Positions 1 to 10,368 of a DNA stretch of 29,910 nucleotides are shown in pieces. The notes beneath the pieces were generated by a model. That model was not told the DNA's origin and did not search any database. It saw only the letters and a list, made by a program, of their open reading frames with translations. Position 1 is the stretch's first letter; every line of letters begins with the position of its first letter. The position numbers and the translations under genes were made by a program. Origin of the DNA: Zopfochytrium polystomum (lineage: Eukaryota; Chytridiomycota; Chytridiomycetes; Chytridiales; Chytridiaceae); the NCBI GenBank assembly GCA_025765615.1, contig JAIVFJ010000508.1, positions 1-29,910 of the forward strand, given 5' to 3'.

Positions 1-244
1 CGCTTCAAAACGTCGACCTGGGCCTTCCTGGTCGCAGCATCGATCGAGAAGGAGCTGTAGCAATCAATGACTTCCTGGCCCGTGAGGATGTGAACGGTGG
101 ACGAGGCTCCCGTGATCCATGCCTGTGCGGCAGCCATGGCAGCACAAGGGTCCGTTGTGGCTTGGGCGTGAACGGATGCGGCAAGGCCGCGGCAGCCCAC
201 AAGGCGGAGGCGGCAGCATTGTGGATCGGTCGTCCTCGTGGCAT
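1..244 (-). CDS. Probable secreted S41 (tail-specific) peptidase-like protein, N-terminus, partial
   Basis: The ATG at 244-242 opens an Ala-rich stretch (HNAAASALWAAAALP) that could serve as a secretion signal. After a one-base frame change near 180, the reading continues HAQATTDPCAAMAAAQAWITG, then GQEVIDCYSSFSIDAATRK, and runs off the left edge. A mature N-terminus beginning DPCA, followed about 25-30 residues later by a Cys-Tyr-x-Ser-Phe segment, is how many fungal secreted S41/CPAF-like peptidases start; this comparison is from memory. The catalytic domain would lie outside the window, so no active-site residue is visible. The alternative start is the ATG at 137-135, which would remove the signal. 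The start codon and frame change are inferred. Any secreted fungal protein with a similar N-terminus is an alternative. Confidence 0.4.
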
Positions 245-1388
245 CGCAGCAGCAGCGTCACTCTCTCGCCGTGGAACGATGGGCGGGGTGGGAGGGGAGG
301 GAGAAGTAAGGCGAGAAAGAAAGAACGTGCGAGCGAGCTGGTGGCGGGCGCGCAGGAGTCGTGTGCGAGTTGCGGGCAGGGGCAGGGCGGGTTTATTTAT
401 TCGATTGCTAACGAATGGGGGGGTTGCTGGAGACGAAACTGAGCAGGAGGGAAGAGCAGAGGGAGACAGAGAGACAAGAGAGAGCAAGAGCGAGAGCGAG
501 AGAGAGAGAGAGAGAGGGACAGAAGGAAGGAGACGAGACGAAGACGGAGAAAATCAATCAAAAAGTTATTCCTTCCCCTGTCTGTCGGGTGGCCAAGGGA
601 ACTCGTTTTTTTTTTGTTTTTTTTTTCATTTCTTCGCTTTCCTTATTGGGACGCAATGAACTGTTGCCTTCCTTTTGTTTTTTTTTGCTGCTTTTTTGCC
701 CACCCACCCAGGAGTGTTTGGATTAATAGGCGGCACTCTGTGGCTCAGCCGCATGCCTCCATCCAGACTGTCCGTCTGTCTTCGAAAACAGCAGCAGCGG
801 TTGCACATAATCATTTGTTGATTCCACCCACTGACCGAACTTGGCACCCAAAAAATATTCAGCCTCGCACAAGGTTGGCTTCTCGTTTCGCCCAAACGAC
901 GTGATGGTCTCCGCAAATGCGCCCAGAAGTGGTCGCTCATGCCCGAAACCTCGCCGTCTAAATTTTTCGACGTAAAAGTGGGACGGCCCTGACAGAGAAA
1001 ACGAGAAACTTCCTCAAAAAAAAAAAAAAAAAAAAGGGTTAGATAGCATGTGGGGCTGGAAGGAGGTGTGGTCGAGGACTTCGTCTTTCCCGTTGTTGAC
1101 TTGGGTCGGTTTCCTCGGTGGCCAAGGCTGGACACTGCTCTGGAAGCGATCCACAAAAAAAAAATGTTCACGATCTACTCATCGCACTCTTTCATTGTAT
1201 ATTCAATCATCATCATTCCCACAAAACAATCGAGGAATATGGCACAATGAGAAGGGTGTCAACCCGCAACTGTGAGAATTTCAGTTTCCCCCGGCACTTC
1301 GACGCGTTGAGTAAGATGTCTAGTGAGAGCGTCTGGAGTTCCGTTACTATTTGGCGTCCAAGAAGAAAATAAGAAAGAGCAAACTTAC
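245..1388. other. Intergenic stretch, low complexity
   Basis: This is the shared upstream/downstream region between the left-edge gene and the zinc-finger gene. It contains a GA microsatellite at about 498-517, T-rich runs at 605-700 and an A20 run at 1016-1035. The last exon or exons and the 3' end of the zinc-finger gene probably lie at its right end (about 1050-1388) but could not be resolved. Open frames here on either strand have simple-sequence composition and no recognisable domain. Confidence 0.5.
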
Positions 1389-2420
1389 CATTGCGGGGCG
1401 AAGCCTTTTCCGCATTTGCCGGCAGGTGAACCCTTTGATTGGGTTGTGAATCACCATGTGGCGATTCAAGTCGTGAATTCGCACGAAGTTCTTGTCGCAA
1501 AGCTCACAGGACGAATGGCCGATCTAGGCCAGGAATCGTGAATCAGTTCATGGGTCTTCAGGTTGAAAGCGCGGGTGAACATCTTTTCGCAACCGGGGGA
1601 ACGAGCAATGGTGCAGCTTGGAAAACCCGTCTTCTGCCCTTTTGCTTCTCTCTTCGATCAAGCACAGAGTCACTTCGGTCAGGGGTCGTTGTCGTTGCGC
1701 GGGTGAAAAAGGGCGTTGCATTGGTGCCGGCCCTCGCGGCAGAGAGAAGGCAGTGAGCTCTGACAACGACATTGTAACGACGGCATTGTCCATCGGGACC
1801 TGGGAAGTTACAACAGGAGTGCCAATCTTCACAACAGGTGAGAAGTTCGCAGTCTCGCATGCTGGCGTTGACGAAAGATCAGGAATGGAAACGCTGGGGT
1901 CGAAGAGGTGAATTCGTTGGAGTCGCTCGAGTCGCTGCTGTTGAAAGATATGCCGATTTTCGGCGATTCATCAGGGCCGTCAACCGGGGAAAGTCCGAGC
2001 CAACGTCAAAGCCATCGAAACAATCCCCGATTCAACGAAAGGGGTTGGCTCGACGACGGAAGGAGGCGAGGTCTTGGAAGGCGCGTTGGGAGTCAGGCAC
2101 GGGGACGGCAAAAGTGCGTTTAAGGAACCAGTCACAAAGGATTCCAATTCTGACGCAAAGTTTGCTGCTGGTCGCGGCCGCCGGGAGAGACGAGAAAGAC
2201 GATGTGTTGGAGAAGGGCGTCCAGGGGGTGCTTCGAATGGTGTGGGGTAGAGCGATTTGCTACAAAAGGGTCAGATGAACAGAAACAAACAGTTCAACGG
2301 AAGAACTCACCCAAGGGGGGAGTCGCTCAAGCCGCTGGCTGCGGCGGGAGCGGCAGACTTGGCCGCTTCTCCTTGTTGGCACCATCCACGGGTTTGCGGA
2401 AGATGGGGGGTGGAGATCAT
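1389..2420 (-). CDS. C2H2 zinc-finger protein, putative transcription factor
   Basis: The ATG at 2420-2418 begins exon 1 (2420-2311), which ends at a GTGAGT donor. The intron 2310-2260 ends TTTTGTAG, and exon 2 stays open for about 280 nt, which supports this start. The N-terminal part is Ser/Pro-rich (SPCLTPNAPSKTSPPSVVEP, then SSDSSDSNEF) and looks disordered. Two classic fingers follow: C-SFPG-C-x12-H-ELI-H near 1600-1540 and C-EL-C-x12-H-MVI-H near 1510-1450. A third begins CRQCGKGF near 1425 and is cut by a GTAAGT donor at 1388, so its histidines lie in an unresolved exon below. One-base frame changes occur near 1975, in a G5 run at 1595-1599, at 1509-1510 and in TTT 1415-1417. DNA binding is inferred from the fingers; target and regulation are unknown. 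Confidence 0.72.
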
Positions 2421-3459
2421 TTTCAAGATCAACAATGTCGGGGAAGAGAAGGGTTCAAAAACTCTGACTCCTCCGGCGGATCAGGATGTTGTGGTTGCCT
2501 TTGTTTGGGCGGGGATGGCTGGGGAGGCGAAAAGGGCGACGGCGGACAAAGACTGGGGCGGACGGGGATTGGGAGGAACAAATAGGTAATGCTAGCGAGT
2601 CTTCAGCGTCCACAACCTGCGAAGTGGATACCGAGAAGTCACTGAATCGGGGGGGGGGAAGTAGCAGTGTCAGCAAAAAACATAAAAAAGGGAGGTGGGA
2701 GTTCGGTTTTCTGATCCGGTGCAGTTCTCACTTGGGCAGCAAGAACGATTGATGAACAAATATAGGCAGAGAGGAGGTAGCGAGGGGCAAAAAACGGCTC
2801 GGGGCTTGGAAAGCAGGAGGTCTGGGTCGTTCAATTGACTGTTGACGGAAGAGACCAAAGGGAAAACGGGGGGGAACGAATGAAACTGAGGGGTGAGTAA
2901 CTTGCCCCACGATTATTTATCGCGGGATTGACTTGAGGCCTGCCTTTGCAAGAAACAGAAGGGCAAGCGGACAGGACGGCCGGGAGGTGGACGGGAAAAA
3001 CAAAGAAGAAAGCGAAAAGGAAAAAAGAAAAAAATGAGGGCAAGTTTTGAAACTTGATTTCATTTCTTCTTCTATCGTTTCTTTCTTTCTTTCTCTGCTT
3101 CTTGTGGTGTCTCGGATCAATGGCAGTCGGCACTAGACACCCGCCACATATCCGCTGATTGGCGGGCTGAAGATGACCACCCACAATGAACAAATCAACT
3201 CCTCGGGTGCCCGACGTTGACGAAGTCAAACTCCTTGCATGCACACCATTGCAAGACGGAAATACATAATCAAAGAAGAACAAAAAACTGTCGCACGAGA
3301 AGCCAATTTGATCTCGCCCTCAAACTGCGCATTGCACAACAGCTGCACATTTGACAGGATGCAGCACCAAGGATGCCTGCGAGATGGGTGTGCCAGTGTT
3401 CATGTGTGACTCCATTGATGAAGGTAAGGGATACTGCTCTGATTGCGTTATGAATCATC
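2421..3459. other. Intergenic, no convincing gene
   Basis: This lies upstream of the zinc-finger gene and left of the repeat island. It is rich in purine or pyrimidine runs (for example 2651-2658 and 2990-3090). A 150-codon minus-strand frame at 2831-3283 is mostly Phe/Lys-rich simple sequence, with no domain and no intron-consistent extension, so it is not called as a gene. Promoter elements of the zinc-finger gene presumably lie in its left part. Confidence 0.5.
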
Positions 3460-3474
3460 CTCTGGAAACCTCTG

Positions 3475-3527
3475 GAACCTTCTAGAACATTCCTTCATGG
3501 AACCTTGTGGAACCTTCTGGAACCTTC
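3475..3527 (+). promoter_or_regulatory. Heat shock element array (two clusters of alternating GAA/TTC pentamers)
   Basis: Positions 3475-3492 read GAA-cc-TTC-ta-GAA-ca-TTC, four perfect alternating pentamers at the 2-nt spacing required by the HSF trimer consensus. Positions 3500-3527 hold six more units with one mismatch (GAA-cc-TTg-tg-GAA-cc-TTC-tg-GAA-cc-TTC). The array ends about 109 bp upstream of a TATAAAAG box at 3636. HSF binding and heat or stress induction are inferred from the well-known HSE consensus. The transcript that starts downstream enters the inverted repeat. Confidence 0.7.
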
Positions 3528-3634
3528 TGTGCTTTCCTGACTTGTCTTGTTGTCATTGGTATCTTGGTATCATTGTATTACTAATTGCTCTTTCTGGAAC
3601 TTTCTTGGAGTCTTGACAAGGAACACTCTCAAAA

Positions 3635-3753
3635 GGTATAAAAGGGGGATGGGGGACCTGTCCCATCCCTCAAGTGAATTATTGTTTCCAATACAATCAT
3701 CACTCCTCTCAGTTCCTTGTCTGCCTTGTCCTGTCCTGCCCTGTTCCTGACAG
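3635..3753 (+). repeat. Inverted repeat, left arm, carrying a TATA box
   Basis: This 119-bp arm is almost identical to the reverse complement of 3962-4082. It begins with GTATAAAAGGGGGATGGGGG and continues through a pyrimidine-rich CTTGTCCTGTCC segment. The TATA box (3636-3643) faces right and lies downstream of the heat shock elements. An ATG follows immediately at 3754 and opens a 26-codon frame (to 3834) starting MQSVIAIKENAKRC. The arm looks like the core promoter and 5' leader of a repeated element, perhaps LTR-derived. Confidence 0.93.
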
Positions 3754-3961
3754 ATGCAGTCTGTCATTGCAATTAAGGAGAATGCAAAGAGGTGCCTGTG
3801 GGTTGAAGGTTTTTGTTGGGTGATGGTCAGATAAAAACAAAGCATGCGATGGCGATCACCTGCCGTGCCCAAGCTTCCCTTCCAGTCAAATTGCGACGTG
3901 TGAGACTACACTGAAGTCTCATTGATAAAGTCTAGGGATTTTATTTGCAAAAACAAGCGTA

Positions 3962-4082
3962 CTGTCCGGAACAGGGCAGGACAGGACAAGGCAGACAAGG
4001 AACTGAGAGGAGTGATGATTGTATTGGAAACAATAATTTACTTGAGGGATGGGACAGGTCCCCCATCCCCCTTTTATACTTT
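3962..4082 (-). repeat. Inverted repeat, right arm, with TATA box facing left
   Basis: This is the reverse-complement copy of 3635-3753, with only a few mismatches or indels. Its TATA box lies at about 4074-4081 on the minus strand, so the two copies face each other across a 208-bp spacer (3754-3961). The sequence outside the arm (4083-4180) bears no resemblance to the heat-shock-element flank of the left arm, so only the core promoter and leader are shared. Transcription from either arm through the other would give a self-complementary RNA. Confidence 0.93.
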
Positions 4083-4180
4083 TGTGTTGGAGTTTGCACA
4101 CATTACCCACACCTTTTAAGATCCTCTGACCTGTCCTCAAGAGTAACGATAAGATAAGATGGCATAAGGGCTGATCCCAG

Positions 4181-4932
4181 TGTTATCTACACTTTTCTCA
4201 ATCTCTGACACTGTACGAGTGCTTAGAGGTGGTTTCAATCCCCAGTCTGGGGTAGACCACATCAGTGTGCTTCACTCTTGCAATTTGATAGGAATGATTA
4301 CAGGAGCTTGACAGGGAGCCTGACTTACTTCTTTGCACACATAACTCCATGGAAGTTCTGGCCAAATCAGCGTGATGCAACAATGATGTCATGCCTGCCT
4401 CCTGACTCCTCAAAGTCTAAACTCTATCTCTCAGAGCTAAAAGGACTATCACCAAAGTCTGATTCCTGAGACCACCTGCAGTATAAAAGGGGGAGCCCCA
4501 GCAGCTCCAGAGAAGCATCATCCCAGATCCTGATCACATCTGCCTGCTCTCTCTCTACCCCTCGAATACAACAAACAAAAACCATTATTCTTATCTGAGT
4601 CAACATACCCTCTACCTTGACCTGCGAAGCTCTTCAAGTTCTACCTCAGGTCGATACCTCGTTTGTATAGGGCGCTTTGCTCTTACAAGAAAAGGGTGTT
4701 GCTCTGCACTCTAAACAAGACCAATCTGTCTGAGAGCATCGGCTCTCCATCTACTTTGGCAACAAAGGGCGCTTCGCTCTTAACAAGAGAAGGGCTCACA
4801 CTCTAAACAAGCTTATCGCTCCACGCTGACTCAAGTCTGTTGGTGCCCTTCTGACACGCCAGGTGCAATCACCAACATTTTGAGAGTCTTCCTTGTCAGA
4901 GTATTAAGTGGAACAGAAACCCGGTGTTAACA
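4181..4932 (+). mobile_element. Candidate LTR (solo or end copy) of an LTR retrotransposon
   Basis: The segment begins TGTTATCTACAC and ends GGTGTTAACA, giving the usual TG...CA ends with a 5-bp inverted terminal repeat (TGTTA/TAACA). A third GTATAAAAGGGGGA core promoter lies at 4482-4495, consistent with a U3/R boundary. Downstream is a partly degenerate internal direct repeat: 4670-4719 and 4767-4811 both read GGGCGCTT(t/c)GCTCTT... and end CTCTAAACAAG. No 5-bp target-site duplication is visible (cccag before, gttttc after), and no tRNA-primed binding site or gag-pol sequence was seen. Boundaries are therefore provisional. It could instead be a non-LTR repeat with a Pol II promoter. Confidence 0.4.
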
Positions 4933-4984
4933 GTTTTCCTCCTCCTCTGCTCAAGCAGATAAATATAGGAGAGGTTTTTACCCT

Positions 4985-5404
4985 GTGCTGGTCACGCTTG
5001 CCTGGCAACTATTACAGCATACATATCATCATTATGTATCAATAGTTAATGACAAAGTTTTTTCTCTTTCTCTCCAAGTTGGGGAGAAGGATCACCCACA
5101 AACACACATCTCCACTTCATTCACTTCTTCCACTCACTCACTCAGAGTAGACGTACAACTGTTTACAAAAACTCAGCAGCAGCAAGTGTGTGTACAAGAG
5201 CGACCAGCCAATGGCAGCTGTGATCTAAAGTTGCATGCAAGCCTGAGGTCACCAACCTCAGAAACCATGTGGGGCCACGATGTAATGGCTGCTGTTAACA
5301 TGTACGGCATCCTTCAATGTCTTATACACAGAGAAACGAAAATCCCCTTCACAGGGGTGTTGGGTGATGTTTCCCATGACAAAGCATCATACCATCCATT
5401 ATAG
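4985..5404 (+). pseudogene. Possible decayed C-terminus of a Fanzor/TnpB-like RNA-guided nuclease
   Basis: This 139-codon frame begins with low-complexity sequence and ends with SPTSETMWGHDVMAAVNMYG (residues about 88-107), then about 30 more residues and a stop. TnpB and eukaryotic Fanzor proteins end with a zinc ribbon (CxxC) followed directly by the RuvC-III motif RDxxAAxN. Here HDVMAAVNM matches the RuvC-III layout, including the catalytic Asp, with His in place of the usual Arg. The position of the preceding CxxC is occupied by S-P-T-S. RuvC-I, RuvC-II and intact zinc ligands were not found upstream, so if the assignment is right this is an inactive fragment. It lies 52 bp right of the candidate LTR, so it could be co-mobilised debris. 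Resemblance by chance is possible. Confidence 0.3.
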
Positions 5405-5988
5405 CTTATAATATTCCTATCTCATTCTTATTCTTTATTTTTCTCTGTTCTTCTTTGTAGGTGCAGACTTTGGTCTGGGATGGGGTTGGCAAATCAGGTG
5501 TGTGTTTTGTTGCGGTAACTTGCTTCTCTGTTCGTTCCCCTTTTCCTCTTCATTTTTTCCTTTTCTAATTTTTTTCGACATGTACTGTTGTCTTGTTGGG
5601 GTCCCTGTCACTCGTCTTTAATAGTACGCATCAGCTGAGAACACGAAGGCGCCAATTTCGCTGGCAAAGCGCTGTTACGGATTTGTGTTCCCGCTATTGA
5701 GGGCTTTCAGGAAGGCGTTTCCAAGTGTTGGCGTCGAAGAACTTAATTTATTTATGTTACCCCTGCCCTGCCGATTGGGGTGCTTTCAGGCAAGTTCTGT
5801 CTGTCGTCAAGGATTCCCCGCGTGGTTGCGTCCGCCTCACTGAAGAAGTTTGACCTCCAGCCCGCAAGAGCGAAAGAAAGTTCGGGTTGTGTCTCTGGGA
5901 AGGGCAAGAGTCAACCAGGCACGTGATCAGCGGTCCCAAAAACGAGATTTCGTTGTCGCAGCCACCCTCGGGTCAACTTGAGCTGGAG
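5405..5988. other. Intergenic, upstream of the CSC1 gene
   Basis: T-rich sequence (5405-5600) is followed by a more balanced stretch. No conserved protein is visible on either strand. The likely promoter and 5' leader of the channel gene lie here; no strong TATA box is evident. Confidence 0.5.
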
Positions 5989-8900
5989 ATGAGCGCCAGC
6001 TGGATGCTGCAGGCCCTCTTCGACGGGGATGTCCCTGACCCGAAGAACCCCATGGTTACCGATTTATCGTCTATAGGTTCGTGCGATTCAGACATGAACA
6101 TGAGCGGATGGGAGGAGCTAGCGACTTCCATCGTCCTTCGAGTAAAACCATTTCTTCATTCTTCCAAAGGTGTAAAAACCGCTCTGATGACGTTCTCATC
6201 ATTGGGGATCCTTTGCTTTCTTATCTTCTGCACCGTCCGCACCTTTTTCAAGGACATTACTCACCCAGACGATCGTTAAAGATGTAATGGATTTGCTTTT
6301 GGTAACGAATCATATCTCTCCCTGAGACATTCACGACAGTGGCCGACCACCTCAGCTCCCACGCGGCTTTTTGCATGGATTGGGACGGTCTGGTCGGCGA
6401 CAGAACCTTTCATCTTGTCCACTGTGGGCTTAGACGGTGTCATGGTGGGTGCCGCTGTTTCATGATCTACTGTACTCAACCCAGTGCCAGCTGCCTCCGC
6501 TTTTTGAAGATGTCGTGCTTGCTGTTCACAGTTCTGAGCATACTGGGTCCTCTCGGTCCTTGTTCCCATCAACTTTCACGCATATCGGCCTGTTTATACT
6601 CCCGAGCACCCATACGATGAAATTGCCGCTCTTCGCGAACTCACTGTTGAAAAATGTTCCTCCAAACTCACCATGGCTGCGGGTCCCACCTTGCCTTTAC
6701 CTGGATATTTCTTTTATTGCCTAGTAAGTCATTGGCAGTACTTTTTTTCACTTATACATGTGGGCGCACAGCTTCTTCTTGATTGTGTATTACCGCGGCC
6801 ACGTTCATCTCCGCCAGCATTATATCATGCACGTCCTACGTCGGGTCCCAACTCACAAAAATCGAACATCGCTCCCTTATTGTTTTCGGCGTCCCAAACG
6901 AACTCCGCCACGAGGTCGACTTGGCCGCTTTTTTTGAAGGTCTTGGTGTCGGGCGTGTGGAAAATGCGGTAATTCTGCCGGAAGTGGTCGAAATTGCGCG
7001 AAGCTGTCCACAAGCGATTTCTCGCTTTGCAAAATCTGGAACAGATCTACAATGATGTGAAGCGAGGGAAAGGGGCAACCTGGATGTTGCTATCGCGCAG
7101 TGGTTCTACTCCAGCTCAACGTGCGCCCCCCGGCCCCCAGGCCTCAACCCCGTCGTTTTCTGCATCGGAGGCTTCCGATGACGCTTCTTTATCGGCAATC
7201 ATGAGTTATCTTCAGGCTGTAGATCCACGAATGCGCCCGACAATACGAGTGCGTGCAAGCCAGGCCCGTGCTCACGAAGGCGAGGACGAAAGCTCTGGCA
7301 TTTTCAGCCCTGTTTCAGCGCAAGGTCACACGGACCATACCGTCGCTGGGAAACCTTGGTGGAGGAAAGCATGGCGAACGGTGGAGGATTGGTTTGAACC
7401 GCGCGTTACAGTCGACTGCTGCAAACCATTGGGCTTCTGAATACAGGATGTGGGATGCCAGAGTAACGGCACTGCGTCGCGTTCCTGAAAAGTCGCCCGC
7501 AACTGCTGTCGGTTTTGTCACTTTCGAATCCCCGCAGAGCGCTGTAAGTGTATTGATTTTCGGGGATCAACTCACCAACTTTTCTGGGAAGGCCATCGCA
7601 GCACAGATAATTCTTCACCGCCGCCCATTCACGTGTATGGCGAAACCAGCTCCTGAGCCGAGGGATATCTTTTGGCCGAACTTGTCCTCCCGCGCTGCGG
7701 ATAGCGCCATCAAATTCGTCCGGAGTGCAGTTGTCCACACTGTCTCTCTACTCATAATTCTCTTTTCGACGTTCTTTAGTGTTTTCATCGTGACTCCTCT
7801 TTTGACCCTGAAACAACTTACAAGTCTACCGGTTTTGGGCGGATTGTTTGAGCAGCTCGGGGATCCTGCAAAGAAATTTGTGGAGCAAGTTGTTCCAATC
7901 ACATTGTTTGCCACTTGGACGTCGTCTCTTCCGTCAATTCTCATTTGTTAGTGACCTCCATTTGTTTTTTTTTCGCCCGACATGTGAAAATACTGATCAA
8001 AGATTTAGTGCTGTCGCAATTCCAAGGCCTGGAAGCAGAAAGCTGGATCGACATGGCGATGTTCTCGAAGTATGCATAACCATATTTCTTGGCGCCTTAA
8101 GTTTTTTTTTTTTTCTTTTACGACAGTGTTGAACGCGTCCTATTTGCAGGTACTTCTTCTTTCTCACGTTCAACGTGCTGCTTTTCGTTGTGGGCCAAAC
8201 TATTTGGTTCTCAATGAACACGGAAGTCATCAGCACGGCGTCCATCCTCGACATTTTGGGCAGCTCGATGCCGAAGGTTCGGGCACAGGGCAAAGGAGGT
8301 GTCCTTTTTAACATTCTTTCAGTCTTCTCCATCATGATAGGTTATGTAATGCTGCAGTCACTTGCGGTCCTACCAGCCCAATTGCTCTTGGTTGCCCCTC
8401 TCATCCTTACCTGGGTCTATCGCCACCTTCCGTGGTCCCAATCTTGGACTCCGCGAACTGTCTCCAGCGCCTACCACCCAACTCAACTCACTTCACTAAG
8501 CTATGGCATGATTTACGCCATGGCTCTCCTCGTGTTTGTGATTGGAGTCACGTACGCCGCGATCGCTCCACTAGTCCTACCGTTTTGCGCCGTTTACTTT
8601 GCTGTTGCCCACTTCATCTACAAGTATATCTTGTTGTACGTTCATACCCCGCGCTTTGAAACAGGTGGCATGCACACTCCAATGGTTACACGCCGTGGAC
8701 TGTCTGGCATCGCTCTGATGCAGATCACTATGATGGCTGTTCTGGCAATTAAGTTCGGCGGCTCTGGTAACTCATCAGACCCTATCCCACCAGGCGATGG
8801 AGGCGGCAACCAAACGATTTATAACACTACTCCTGAACCTCTGGGAGGCGATAAAAACTCAGCTGGATGGTCCGGTTACGCCCAAATGATTATTGGCATT

Positions 8901-10368
8901 CTCCCTTTGGTCATATTTACTCTATTTCTGCAATGGTGGATGAGTCAAGGATACGATAAACTTGTCGAACACCCACCGATGGAGGAAATGGGCGAAGTCT
9001 TACGTGAAGTGAACGAACTTCGCGGGAAAGTGAAAGCTGGTGAAACCAAGCCCTCTACGGCCACGGTCCAATCGTCGCGTGGGGTTCCTGGTGTTTCCCC
9101 CCGTGGGTCTGACCACGGGGAGTCATTAAGAAGTAAGCTTATGACGGGGTTGGGCAGGTTCGGATCCACGATAGGCACTGAACTTCGCTCGGCACACCAT
9201 CCAGTATCGCCTTCGGCGACGTCCCGCTCCGTGACCACAACCACGACGACGGTGAAAACTTCTTGGGAGTGGAGGCGAACAGCTTTATCACGCGGAGCAA
9301 CAGGAGGTTCACCACCACGGTGTTGCATCAGCATCCTCTGACTGGCAGTACCGACAAACGCCTTTTGCGCCATCGCGATTCCTACATTCTTCGGGATGAT
9401 GTGGAATCTCTGTTTGAGGAGACGGTGGGTCTGGTTCAGGAACCCCCCTCCGATGACGAGGTTTCTCCTCTGCCTACCGGCTCCCGCGAAGCTTCCTCTC
9501 CAAATGCTGGTCATTCCCATTGTCGCCGCGGGAGAAGATGATGCCGACGTTGAACGACAGGAAGCACCGAGTCGCGGACCTCGAAAACGAAAGGGTCTTG
9601 TCCTAGCCAACTTTTTGCCTTCGGTGGGCTCATCCTCGTCCCACCAATCAGTGGTTGGAAGAGACGCCGGAGACTGACGACGTCAACGCGCCTTTGCTGA
9701 ATAAAACGTATAACCCTCTTGGTCCCCAGCGGCAGTCATCGACTCCTGGAGTGGTTGTTCTTACCGCGTATGAGCCTCCCTCCACTCGGGTCCCTGGAAT
9801 TCTGGACGCGCCTGTTGACCCTTCGCCCCTCCTTGCTGGTATGATTGCGGCAGTAGAAGAAGATGAGGCCAGCGATGCAGCAGAAGAAGGAGTATCTAAC
9901 GGCACTACCAGTCGCGGATGGGGCAGTGGGAGCAGCTCCTCAGCCCCTCACAGTACGCAAACGACAACTATAGTTTCCTGGGACGCCGGCGTGCATGATC
10001 TTCAATCCGAGACCTACTTGCACCCAGCGTTGATTGGACGGTTGCCGGTTGCCTGGTTACCGGGCCCAACACAACCAGACCGCTTAGTTGAAGCCCGGGA
10101 GGAGCAGGTTCGCGCACAGAGAGCGCTTGTACGAAGGATTATTGGACTTCAGCGGGCCGGTGTTGCGGCAGTTGAAGGTAGAAGGGCTGAAGAGGCGGCC
10201 GCTGCCGCTGCCGCCGCAGCTGCGTCCGACGTGAACGGAGCATGGGCAGTGGACGAAGTTGGCGAAACTGAAGGGGAGGAGATCCGACGTTTCGGTGTGA
10301 CGCGCTGGGTAGCATCTTTCTTCGAAGGCATCACGAGCTGGGCTCACTTGGAAACTTCCTTCCTGTAA
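5989..10368 (+). CDS. CSC1/OSCA/TMEM63-family calcium-permeable osmosensitive cation channel
   Basis: The family forms mechanosensitive or osmosensitive cation channels in the plasma membrane and endomembranes. After the chosen ATG (in frame, about 60 residues before the first membrane segment), TM0 (LMTFSSLGILCFLIFCTVRT) is followed by the family's YSPRR motif near 6262. The cytosolic RNA-recognition-like loop has HRSLIVFGVPNELRHEVDL near 6870-6920 and VGFVTFESPQSA near 7508-7543. AxEPRDIFWPNL (7650-7685) precedes the 7-TM core, which runs from about 7730 to 8970 and includes YFFFLTFNVLLFVVGQTIWF. The long acidic tail carries YLHPALIGRLPVAWLPG (about 10015-10065), the usual C-terminal signature, and an Ala tract. 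Clear introns: 6284-6339, 6445 to 6484 or 6490, 7544-7591, 7947-8008, 8070-8149. Several one-base frame breaks occur, including a T5 run at 6368-6372 that seems to lack a base. The protein would be roughly 1,300 residues, long for the family because of the tail. Confidence 0.9.

Noticed and set aside
2831..3283. 150-codon minus-strand frame
   Set aside because: Mostly Phe-rich low complexity; no start context, intron or family support.
4229..4262. T-arm-like GGTTTCAATCCCC within the candidate LTR
   Set aside because: No acceptor, D or anticodon stems could be built on either strand.
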